From Dendrolimus kikuchii (taxonomy: Eukaryota > Arthropoda > Insecta > Lepidoptera > Lasiocampidae): DNA of 64,000 nt. Position numbers and translations under genes: made by a program. Shown piece after piece: positions 11,262-20,772 of this stretch. The stretch spans positions 14,916,338 through 14,980,337 of the forward strand of contig CM034401.1 in NCBI GenBank assembly GCA_019925095.2, given 5' to 3'. The notes beneath the pieces were generated by a model. The model saw only the letters and a list, made by a program, of their open reading frames with translations. It searched no databases and was not told the origin of the DNA. Numbering within the stretch: position 1 is the first letter of the stretch; each line of letters begins with the position of its first letter.

Positions 11262-11600
11262 GAAACTATATTTGTAGAAAACTAATTGTAAATTTCTAAA
11301 CATGCCGTATTTGTACACTGAAACGATTAAAACAAGTGGAATACACTATATAAATAATAGTGAACACGACACAATTTTTTTTAGATTTCTTGTCTGTTTG
11401 TATTCGCGTAAAAACTACGGGGCCGATTTCAATGCGGTTCTCGCTGATCAACAGCAAATTTTTAGACTTAATATCTGCTCTACTTTTTATCCCGGGAATG
11501 TCACGGGAATTTTTCTGAGAATGATTTAAAATGACCAGATTGAAAAAAAAATGGAATGCCAATGCGATTTTTTTACCGATCTATAGCAAATTTTATGGTT
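11262..11600 (+). repeat. Interspersed repeat (same type as 530-790)
   Basis: Carries ctaaacatgccgtatttgta, actatataaataatag, cgtaaaaactacggggccga, tcaatgcggttctcgctga and cccgggaatgtcacggga. A further related piece follows at about 12050-12260 (cccggtaatcccacggga, gatatcccgggaatcgggtg). Confidence 0.6.
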
Positions 11601-12035
11601 TTTTTTAACAAGTCTACGGACTCGCGTTCCGTACCCGTTTTTACCACTTCATTTCGAAGAAACTTTTTAGAATTTATACACGTTTCCTGGTTATTTTTGT
11701 TTTTGTGTGTGACATTTATTCAATGATATTTGTGTTGTGGTGTACCTTACCAATGACTTATTATATTAATTTATTCTAATTTTAATACTAAATTTATACT
11801 AATGTAAAGTGTATCTGTTACATGCTGGTGTTGTGAGGAAGTGCATGTGCAGTGTGTGCCTTATTTCTATACCCATATTATTATCCTAACTAGTGCCAGG
11901 TGTGTTATTTTTTCCTTTCTGTGTTTGGGTTTTTAATTTTAAGGCTCTTTGTGTGTCTTGGTTTGTTTGTGAAGTGTGCGTGTAATGCAATGCGGTAGTA
12001 GTGCGTATAATTATATGATATAATTTTTTGTTATA
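11601..12035 (+). repeat. Interspersed repeat H, inverted copy at 25.9-26.33 kb
   Basis: Blocks ctcgcgttccgtacccgttt, gtgtatctgttacatgctgg, gttgtgaggaagtgcatgtg, taaggctctttgtgtgtctt and ggtttgtttg occur in reverse complement at 25900-26330 in the same order. It is T/G-rich on this strand with no ORF. Its class is unknown; it could be an untranslated or LTR-like part of an element. Confidence 0.6.
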
Positions 12036-12261
12036 AAATGTGTGACACTTTTTATTAAAATCTGGGGTACTTTATACCCGGTAATCCCACGGGAATTTTC
12101 TTGGGAGCGGTTTAAAGTGGCGTAATTAAAAAAAATCGGATTCCGATGTAATATTACCGCTGATCGATAGCTAATTTTCTGTAATATAATCTGTGATACT
12201 TGATATCCCGGGAATCGGGTGAAATTTTTCCGGGGAGTGGATCAAGTTGTTAGGACACGTA

Positions 12262-12894
12262 TAAATTAGCTTATTCCGTCCAACAAGGATGAAGTCGCGG
12301 GCGAATCCGAGTTTTAAATAAAAACTACAAAGAGTAAGAAAAGGTAAGGAACCTAACGAAAACCAAATCAACGAAATGAATACGATCTAAAATAAGGAGC
12401 GTAAATTTTATTAGTAGGTTTTTAAATACAAGGAAAAACGCTCCGTCGCGTCGTGTTATTTGCACCGCGGTAATAAAGTTGTTGCATTTTCTTTACACAA
12501 GGACGTCGGTAACGTCTAGACTTTGCCATGTGTGAAATAACCTGGCGAATTGAGAGACTAATAAACTTTAAAGGAAGGACATAAAACTAATGGCATACGT
12601 CACTCTGTCGTAAAGTGTAGTATTAACAAAGTGCACTACTCATTTAGATCTTAGAACGTTTGTATCGCTTGTGTAATGTCTAATACGTGGGTGAGTTAAG
12701 AGTCAACATGACAGAATGACAGTTCTTGCTTTAGGAAGATTTAATTTAGAACCACCAAGATAAAGCTTCAATTGCATAATGTTAAGACTTAAAATGTTAA
12801 ATGTATTATATAATTTAAAATGTACGAAGTTATATATAATTATAATTTAATAACATAAATTTAAATATTTGTACGACCATAGTTCCGATGGCTT
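12262..12894. other. No recognised feature
   Basis: AT-rich; no credible ORF. Confidence 0.5.
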
Positions 12895-13250
12895 ACTTAC
12901 ACGAAATCCCATATTACGTATAGCACTTCCCCTTTATCCCACTTCCTGTTTGGTCTCTCTCGTGCACCCATTTTCTTTTATAACGCAGGGGAAATGTCTT
13001 TGCACAATATTCTCAGGCCTAGGGAGAGGACACCGAAAGTAGTATGGGATTCCTGATTAACTTATCGCAACGTTACCTCGGAATGGAGACCCCGGGGAAT
13101 TTGGCCGTCAGACTAGCCACTAAACCTAACCTGCACCTCTTTCTTACGCTTTTACGGAATACTACAGAAACTAGTTCCAAGATACTACATCGATGGCGCC
13201 TCTGCGAACAGCTTCCACCTAGGGTGACCTCGGGAAGTAAAGTTTTAGGT
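12895..13250 (-). repeat. GC-rich repeat segment joined to family A
   Basis: GC content rises. The stretch gtcagactagccactaaacc and acctaacctgcacc corresponds to positions 80-115 at the left edge of the window, and the segment runs straight into the family A copy at 13251. ORFs here (for example 13044-13475) cross the two modules and have no domain. Confidence 0.45.
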
Positions 13251-13522
13251 TTATCCGTGCAGGAACGGAGAAAAAGAATACGAATTTTTGCGGCCAGGTG
13301 GCCTGTCGTAAGGCATTTGCCCATCTGGATGGCTACCACCCCTGGTCTAGAGTATGCCGCCATAACAACCTTGAGTTGTGTTCCGGTATTAGTGGCCAGG
13401 TTCCAGCCCCGTCTAGGAGTCCGGCAGCATATTGGTAGCACGTTTAGTATTAGAAATGCTTATAGGCGACAGTAACCACATTTCATCACAGTTGCGCCGT
13501 TAGCTTATCTGCTGTAATAAAG
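13251..13522 (-). repeat. Family A repeat copy
   Basis: Starts tatccgtgcaggaacggaga and ends atctgctgtaataaagaaaa, with the usual internal modules (ggcggcctgtcgtaa-type, ctaccacccctggtctagag, cttataggcgacagtaacca). It is somewhat diverged from the others. Confidence 0.7.
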
Positions 13523-14284
13523 AAAACTTTTGAAGTATCAAGTGGAAAATTTTGTAAAAAATTGAGACTCCGAAACATAAAATGTGTTTAACAAAAATTG
13601 GTTTGGACCAGACTTGTAGTTATTGGGATATGTCCATATATTTATATCAGAGTTTTTTTTCGAATATATGCTTTTTAATGAATGGTTCCGTAGACGAATA
13701 ACAAAATAAGTGGGCGTTTATCATTTCTACGGTACCTTTTATTCTGCATATACTGAGCGCCTAGAGCGATCACCTTTGGAGAATCGCTTAGTGAAATTGA
13801 CATTTGTTTAAATATATTGATAAAATAGAATAGAATATACTTTATTGCGTAAGATTAAGATATACTTTAAGAATTATAAGTACAGAAAACAATAAGCAAA
13901 CATATCACTAAAAGCAATTTCTTCTAGACAACCTTTCTTGGATTACAAAAGTTTGTGATACCTGTGGGTTATACAATATAAAAATAAGACAAATATAATA
14001 TGTAGATATATTGATTTATTTCAAAATAATCATAGTATAATTGTATAGGGTTACATAGTTATTGGAGACATAAAAATGAATTAGTTGGCTTTAGAATGCA
14101 AGGTAAATAATCCTTCACGAGCCATTGAACGAACACCTGCAGAGATAGTATTTGCTAGTTGTAAGACCGCATAAAATTCGACTTTATGTTGATACTTGTC
14201 ATGTTCGTCATATGAATCTGTGGAAACGACTTCTTTAGGCCCTGTGATAACAGTTTAAGTGCATGAGTAAGTACGTGGTGAATT
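13523..14284. other. Mostly unique AT-rich DNA
   Basis: Only a short minus-strand fragment of family E is recognisable at about 13912-13945 (tttcttctagacaaccttt). No gene. Confidence 0.45.
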
Positions 14285-14487
14285 TATAATCTACTAGCGG
14301 CTGATAGCGGTTTCACCAACGCTCTGTCCCACTCTCGTGGTATTTAGCGTCATGTTATATAGCCTATGACACTCCCTGTTTACGTATCTTTCCAACAGTG
14401 AAAGAATTTTTAACATCGGGTTAGTAGATCCAGAGATTACCCCCTACAACGTCACAAACTTTACCCTTTTATAATATTAGTATAAAT
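14285..14487 (-). repeat. Interspersed repeat, inverted copy of 9229-9427
   Basis: Contains ctactagcggctgatagcgg, cgctctgtcccactctcgtg, catgttatatagcctatgac, actccctgtttacg, tagatccagagattaccccc and tacaacgtcaca, the complement of the blocks at 9229-9427. Confidence 0.7.
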
Positions 14488-14568
14488 ATTTTAATACGTG
14501 AAGCAAAAACTTTTTACCCCTTTTTACAAAAATTGCGCAGACGGAGGAGTGTTAAATTTCACACAGTT

Positions 14569-14833
14569 ATAGTTTATATAGAGAAGGAGTGCAGAATGCT
14601 ATTTTTTTTTTATTATGCATAAAAATACATTAAATCAATAAAAAAAACATTACACACACTACCATGTATTTGACACGCAGGCATATATACTGTTTTGTTT
14701 GTTGTTAAAGTCAAATTAACGGTCTAGCCTTGCCGAAATCTGTGATTATATTTACAACGGAACCTTAATAATGTTCAAATTTATAATTTAAATTAATTAT
14801 GGTAGAATTTCGATCACTGGGCGACCACTATTT
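14569..14833 (+). repeat. Left member of a 265-280-bp inverted repeat pair
   Basis: This segment recurs in reverse complement at 17460-17740. Shared words in order are agagaaggagtgcagaatgc, tatgcataaaaatacattaa, atcaataaaaaaaacattac, accatgtatttgacac, tctgtgattatatttacaac, ttaaattaattatgg and tttcgatcactgggcgacca. Non-coding; the element type is unknown. Confidence 0.6.
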
Positions 14834-15303
14834 TGTAGAAATTCTTCAACATGTTCTAAATTAATTGTGGTTAAAAAGATTTATGTGTCATTGTAGTTAA
14901 GTAGAAAAAATGCTTTTATGTATAGACTTCATCTTTTGAAAGCCTTAGTTTAAATCTCTTTTTATTAACATATGAAATGTATAGAAACCTCTACGTCGTA
15001 TCGAACTTATAAACTTTAAAGCAATCTCCTTTCTTTATATGAGAAGTTTAGTTTTCTTTTATGCAACTGGCATTTAAAAGTTTTCTCATTTGAATCTCAA
15101 TAATATAGAAAGTTGATTTTAGTTTATATTTACTCAAGCGATTTAGTTAAGCAGATTTAACTTATATTTCTTATGTGAAAATGTATATTTTCTTGTTTCT
15201 GAATATAGCAAACTCTGAAATAAATTCTACATTTTAAAAAGTTTAGGTATAAATTAAGTAGGTTTTGCATTATTTCAGTAATTAAGAACAAACTCACATT
15301 CAG
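14834..15303. other. No recognised feature
   Basis: AT-rich. The ORF at 15157-15381 overlaps the fold-back arm and is not a gene. Confidence 0.45.
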
Positions 15304-15701
15304 AATAAAACTACGTTTTAACGGTTTTAAGCGCGGTAATGCGCGGTAATTTATTTGATTTTTGTTATTCCTCCTACCCATTTTAATTTTAATATTATAT
15401 AAAATTATTAGAGCTAGGCATATTTGCTTAAGAGTTTCTTGCGCTCTTCAAGCCACAACATCTTGCGAAGCGGTGGTAAATTAGATTAGGCTCCCATAGA
15501 GTAAATAATAAACAAAATTAAATCTAAATAATTAAAATTAATAAGTTGGCGATAGGCTAAATAAAACCTTAACAATACTCATTGACACTTGACAACTTTG
15601 TCTTCCGTGATCACGGCTACTGAAAAGTGGCCGAAATGTCGAAATAATAAAAATAAAATAAATTACCGCGCTTAAAACAGTTAAAACGTAGTTTTATTAT
15701 G
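15304..15701 (+). repeat. Fold-back element family B with large loop
   Basis: Left arm (about 15304-15370) reads aataaaactacgttttaacg and ttttaagcgcggtaat. Right arm (about 15598-15701) reads the reverse complement, with ttccgtgatcacggctactg, aaaagtggccgaaatgtcg, taccgcgcttaaaacagtta and aaacgtagttttattat. The left arm has a small local duplication (gcgcggtaat twice). It lacks the tttcggccacttttcagtgg part on the left, so the copy is partly decayed. No ORF. The structure suggests a MITE or fold-back transposon. Confidence 0.6.
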
Positions 15702-16184
15702 TATACTAGTCGTGAAAACTTAAGAAAATATTAAACTCACATTCGTATATATCACAATACGAATTAGGACTAATATTTATATAACTTTTATCTGATGTTT
15801 GCAGAATCAATCTTAAATCGTGTTTATCTATAAATTAACAAAATTAAATAATTGTTTAAACGATCTTTGCAACATAAAAGTAAATTAAGTAATCTTTTTC
15901 CGTAATCTGATTCTATGAGTTATCATGATTGAGTTGATAACAATGCATAGATGGATGGATAACATAAGTTATTTACCAAAAACAAGTTGCAGACTGTGAA
16001 AACAAAGAAAAAGCATACGGCGGTACCATGGGCGTGTTTATCGCTTGAAACGATCTTGTAGACAAACGTTTGGGTTGATTGAAATTTGTTACTCAATCAA
16101 GACTATCTATTTGAGCATTTTTCTGAACTGAACAAGAAATAACTTCATTTATTACACTTAGGTATAGGTATTTATTTATAATAT
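15702..16184. other. No recognised feature
   Basis: AT-rich unique-looking DNA before the solo LTR. Confidence 0.5.
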
Positions 16185-16624
16185 TATTACATGCCGACAA
16201 AAGTGAATGCACAATTGCCTGCCATAAAGCACAGTTTATTACCTTCCCGCATTTGGACTTCTTCTGTTTATTTAGAAAAACAGCCTATTGTGTATTGTAC
16301 TAGTTTATGGCCGTGTGACGATTACGTTTTCTGGGAAATTGCGTCGAAGCTTGACAGGTAGACATATTGTATTTGTATAGTTGAGTATAAAACAATGCCC
16401 GAACGGAGGGGTGAGGCAGTCCAGCGACGATTAAGATACAAGCAAGACGTGTGTACAATCGATAAGCTATATAGTGACGGACTTTGCGCGTGTTATTGAA
16501 TCGTGCAGTTTGTACTGGTTATGTCCAGTTATATTTGTATCTGTGTTATACGTGTTTGTATAGTTCTAATAAATTCTATAGTAATTCCAACGGCGTTTTT
16601 AATTGGAGTCCCGCACTCGTAACA
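16185..16624 (+). repeat. Solo LTR with 4-bp target duplication ATAT
   Basis: 440 bp, same LTR family as 10262-10719. The start is mutated (tattac in place of tgttac); the end is cccgcactcgtaaca. Flanks are atat at 16181-16184 and atat at 16625-16628. It has gagtataaaacaatgcccg as TATA-like block and ttctaataaattctat as polyadenylation signal. No internal region. Confidence 0.85.
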
Positions 16625-17010
16625 ATATTATAAAATTCTAAACATGCCGTGTCTGTATAATGAAACTATTTAAAAAAACAACTGAAATAGACTATATAAA
16701 AGACGGAGATTACGTCGCATTTTATTTTTAGATTTCTTGTCTGTTTGTTCGGGATTCACGTAAAAACTACTGAGCCGATACCGATACGGTTTTCACTGGT
16801 CGGCAGCAAATTTTTAGACTTAAAATCTGCGCTATTTTTTATAACAGAAATCCTGCGGGAAATTTCCCGGGGGCTGTTTGAAGTTGTAAAGGTGCATAAA
16901 AATTAGATTATTCCGACACAGTTTTCACTAAAACGAATGCTCTCATTTTTTTAAATACTTATGATATTTTGTGTCCCGGGAATCCCATGGGAATTTCAAG
17001 TCAAGCTTAG
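16625..17010 (+). repeat. Interspersed repeat (same type as 530-790)
   Basis: Begins right after the solo LTR with ataaaattctaaacatgccg, then gactatataaaagacgg, gtctgtttgttcgggattca, cgtaaaaactactgagccga and gtcccgggaatcccatggga. The LTR therefore landed at or next to the end of this repeat. Confidence 0.65.
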
Positions 17011-17459
17011 ACATTATACAATCAGTGAAATTAGAATGTCAAGAAGTCCTGTAACGCATTGTGTTTTTAAATAAGTATATTTTTGAACTGGGACGGGTTA
17101 TCATCGCAAACGTAAGTTTCAGTCGTCGTCACTATTGTTCTCTAATACGGACTTAAAAATCTAAATATAAGTAGATACTCAAATAATAACATTAAAATTA
17201 TACATAAAATGTTAAACGTATATGCAAAATGCATACAAGGCATACGGATATATCCGCACTTACATTCCAGATACTACACATTGCAAATATATACCGTATA
17301 AAGTCTAGCCTCCGCTTAAGTGATATTAGTGGGCTCGCTCGTTCGGACAATGGGACCATGCCGACGGCCGGAGCGAATGCAATATCCGACTTATGTATAT
17401 TTACGGATTTTATGCACGAAATGTACTAGATCAACTTTAGTAAATCACAAGGTAATACA
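17011..17459. other. No recognised feature
   Basis: A 66-codon ORF at 17229-17429 has no domain and I do not accept it as a gene. Confidence 0.45.
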
Positions 17460-17740
17460 TAGTAGTGGTTGCCCAGTGGTCGAAATTTAACCATAATTAA
17501 TTTAAATTATATGTTTGAACATTATTATTAATGTTTTGTTGTCAAGGACTATACTTCTATAATCACAGATTTCACCACCAATTTGACATTAACAATAAAC
17601 AAAAGAGTATATATGCGTGTGTGTCTCAAATACATGGTGGCGTGTGTAATGTTTTTTTTATTGATTTAACGTATATTTTATGCATAATTAAAAAAAAATA
17701 CTAACATTTTGCACTCCTTCTCTAATATAAATTATAAGTG
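17460..17740 (-). repeat. Right member of the inverted repeat pair with 14569-14833
   Basis: Reverse-complement relationship with 14569-14833, including tggtcgaaatttaaccataa, atttaaattatatgtttgaa, ctaatataaattata and gcactccttctct. The sequence between the two members contains the fold-back element at 15304-15701 and a solo LTR. Confidence 0.6.
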
Positions 17741-18057
17741 AGGCTGTTACTACGGCGTAGTCATTTTTACGCTTACTCTGCTTTCGGCCCTAGATTTTTC
17801 CAAGATAATAATATCTACATGTTTATATCATGCTTTTTGGTGTAAACGTTCTAGTCAATATACATAAATATAAATAAGGTATTTGTGCGTGTCGTGTCAT
17901 TGTTTCCGTACAAGTTCCGACGTCGACCGCCGCCGAAACGTATCACGCTGTCACATATCAGTGGCGGCGGCGCCGAACCGAACATCTGCTTATTATCAAA
18001 GTATTCGAGTTTTCGAATATTGTTCTTTACTTGAAACGATCGCACAGAAAATGTTAT

Positions 18058-18372
18058 TATTTTATTGCAGGAGTTCAGCAGACAGGCAGACGACCCACTT
18101 GATGGAAAGCGGTTACCATCGCCTATGGACATTTGCAATACCAACGGTGCTACAAATGCGCTGCTGCTCTCTACAGGGAGACTGGAACCTGGTCACTAAT
18201 GCCGGAACACAACACAAGGTTGTTATGGCGGCATACTCTAGACCAGGAGTGGTAGCCATCTAGTCGGGCAAATGCCCTACTACCTGGCTATGGGTTGTTT
18301 TGTCGCCTCTTACGATAGGCCGCCCGGCCGCAGGAAATTGTATTCTTTCTCCGTTCCTGCACGGATAAAATA
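18058..18372 (+). repeat. Family A repeat copy, nearly complete
   Basis: Starts tttattgcaggagttcagca and ends ttctccgttcctgcacggat. Internal modules are cagacgacccacttgatgg, aagcggttaccatcgcctat, ctacaaatgcgctgctgctc, atgccggaacacaacacaag, gttgttatggcggcatactc and gaccaggagtggtagccatc. It is one of the best-preserved copies together with 33725-34030 and 29925-30232. Confidence 0.8.
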
Positions 18373-19969
18373 TTAAATTTGGTTGAAATATAGTTTGGTT
18401 GTTAGTGACGAATTTATAGTTAGTTATTAAATACAAGTCATACACGCGCCTGTGGCGCATTGACAAGAAACATAGATTATGGAGATTAGATTTTCGAGTA
18501 GAAAATCCTGCCCATTTTAAATTGATGTGGGCGGTCTTAAAACTTTTAGGACCACTTCGGCTCAGTAATTGTTCCGCAACACAGGTGGTTACAAGAACAT
18601 CTGTTATTGAAGTGAAACTTCTTTAGAATCGTTGTGATTTGAAACTCGATGAAACGAAAAAGCGACACTAAAAGGAGATAAACACATTAATCTATAGGAC
18701 TAAGCGTGCGAGAGAATGAGATCATAGTTTTATATTGTGTAGCACAGCTTAGAGAGTCAATAAGACCGATAACTAAACATAGGTCCAATTTGAACCGAAA
18801 TAAGACTGATAAATAATATATATTATCTGTGAGTATAGTCTCTTAAATTACACAATATTTTTTTTGGACTTAAAGTTTTCTCAAAGAAGTTAATGGATGA
18901 GTAATGATTAAATGTGGTCAAGGTGAGATAAACTATATCTCCGGTACTTTATTTCAAGCTACATGTACCTAGGAAACAGGATACATCAAAATTAATAAAT
19001 TCCCATAGGTCTTCTGTGACTTTCTGTTGCAATTTGAATAAGACTGCACAGTGTGCTATTATCATTCAAATAAAATATAGATTCCATCATAATTCTCAAT
19101 TCCTTTAAAGCAAAGATTTTTTTCCCCAAAGTAAACCATTTATTTTGGGCAGCATTAAATATTCAGCATCTCTGTACAATAATTATTATACTGTGTTTAA
19201 CGCGGACGAAGCGTTTGCTTCCATATATATCGTGCATACAGCTGAGACGAGGAACCCACCAGAATTTGTTGTTTCCTGATACAATCTAAGTGTCTTCAAG
19301 TCACATGTGAATATATGTATTCCATCTAGATAAGATACTGCGTCCGCGACCATACAATAACTTGACATTAAGGTCATGAAACGGGAACATATTATGCGAT
19401 TTTTGTAATAATCTGTGTCGAAAATTATATTTCATAATAAACCCCTACGATGCATAGCATTTTGCACACGGAAATTGAGCGGTTAGCAAGCCCATAACTA
19501 CCTACTCACAGTAGTGTCGTAGGTTTGTTGTAGGTCCATGTCACACAACGTGTATCACACTTGCAACCTGTTATCATAAATACGTTTTTCTCACATATTT
19601 ATGATACTTAATGGTGATATTAGACGGATCAACTGAATTGAATCAATTTGGTCGAAAAGCACATAGTTGAAAGAATACGAATGCATGCAATGACACAAAA
19701 TTATTCAAGTTTATATGTATTAAGATAACTTTGGTTGATTCATCCAAATGAAAATACAGAAATAATTCGCCTTATATCGGCCTAATGAATCTCTTTTATT
19801 CAAATAACAAATTAATAATAATAAGTCAATTCAGCAGAACTTGTGCAAAGTTTGAATACGCATCCTGCGGTAATTATGTCTTTTCTCAGTGTTCATCCCC
19901 AATGTCAAAGTATTTACATTCTGAATTTCATGTCAATAGGATCATTTGTTGTACGGCTTTACTAACGAT
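18373..19969. other. About 1.6 kb without recognised gene or repeat
   Basis: Several short ORFs on both strands (for example 19186-19377, 19785-19994) have no recognisable domain and no splice context I can defend. Confidence 0.45.
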
Positions 19970-20007
19970 ATACAAGTCACTTTTATATGTATAAAAGTGA
20001 CTTGTAT
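19970..20007. repeat. Near-perfect palindrome, 18-bp arms
   Basis: Left arm atacaagtcacttttata (19970-19987), two-base spacer tg, and right arm tataaaagtgacttgtat (19990-20007) are exact reverse complements. On either strand the right arm resembles a TATAAAAG box, but no transcript start is supported. Confidence 0.85.
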
Positions 20008-20221
20008 GACTTTGTATATTACTTGATATATATGACGCCCTTCAACCGGGTCGTTTGATAAACTGCACAAGGTCGCCCGTAAGGGCTGAATAAGAAAAGC
20101 GGAAGACCGGGATATGTGGTGCAAACTTAGGGAGTACCGCGTCTAGTAGTGGGTATTGGTTAACTGACGAAAACATATACATAAATGTGTTAATTAGTCT
20201 TACCTAGTTTATTATTTTTAT

Positions 20222-20272
20222 CTGGTGCTGGTACCTACGCTCACGTATGGAAGCGAGAGTTGGGTATGGAAG
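20222..20272 (+). pseudogene. Fragment of RTE-like ORF abutting the gypsy LTR
   Basis: Fifty-one bases (ctggtgctggtacctacgct.. to ..tgggtatggaag) equal the sense strand of the RTE-like ORF segment coding LVPTLTYGSESWVWK in the copy at 53882-54894. The fragment breaks off exactly where the 3' LTR sequence begins (20273). It is too short to have been inserted as a normal retrotransposition product on its own. Confidence 0.7.
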
Positions 20273-20446
20273 TTTGTTTGAAGAAAAGCAAAACAAACTT
20301 CCTTAGAACAGTCTTACGTCGTTTATTCATAGACTACCTCTTCTCACTATATTTTGACACTGACATTTACAATATCAGGTTTATAAATTTAAAAAACATA
20401 ATGTGTGGCCTGGCTACCGAGTCGGAATGCGTCTTCGAATCCCACA
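20273..20446 (-). repeat. 3' LTR of the Ty3/gypsy-type element
   Basis: Reading on the minus strand it starts TGTGGGATTCGAAGACG at 20446 and is identical to the 5' LTR (23492-23671) over about 170 bp, except for one base (20318 versus 23544). It carries TTTATAAAC as a possible TATA box and ATGAATAAACG as polyadenylation signal. Its last bases (expected ACCCACA, present in the 5' LTR) are missing. The sequence changes to an RTE fragment at 20272. Confidence 0.85.
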
Positions 20447-20459
20447 CGGCTATCCTGCA

Positions 20460-20772
20460 TTATTCATCTGACCCAGATGAATGTGATACTTCATCTTCAT
20501 CGCCATTGGACCAGGGTTTCATCAAATCTGCTGAACTGGTGGTATTCATAGGTCCTTCACCATTGCCAATTTTCCTTACAACGTATCTGTCATTTTTCTT
20601 CTTCTCTATAATTTTATATGGTCCTAAATATTTCGGGTTTAACTTATATCCTTGTACAAATTGTGTTCTCTTAATCGCAACTAAATCTCCAATTTCGTAC
20701 TGTATAGCTTGTGTTCTCTTTTTATTATAAACTTTCCTATTTTCTTCCTGAATTTTCTGAATATTTTGCCTC
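20460..20772 (-). pseudogene. C-terminal end of integrase of the gypsy element, out of frame with gag-pol
   Basis: In a frame different from the main ORF, the minus strand from about 20800 to the stop at 20460 encodes the integrase C-terminal tail. It has a basic helix (RKVYNKKRTQ), then GDLVAIKRTQF, LNPKYLGPYKI and DRYVVRKIG, ending in an acidic tail (GDEDEVSHSSGSDE). This is the typical Ty3/gypsy integrase C-terminal module that follows the catalytic core. The core itself (DDE residues) is absent. The deletion joint lies near 20795-20815 and shifts the frame. Confidence 0.75.

Noticed and set aside
13044..13475. 143-codon ORF
   Set aside because: It crosses the junction between a GC-rich repeat segment and a family A copy; no domain, and antisense ORF of similar length.
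20030..20160. Possible retrotransposon tail (AEDRDMWCKLRE-like)
   Set aside because: Only about 12 residues look familiar and the rest does not align in any frame.
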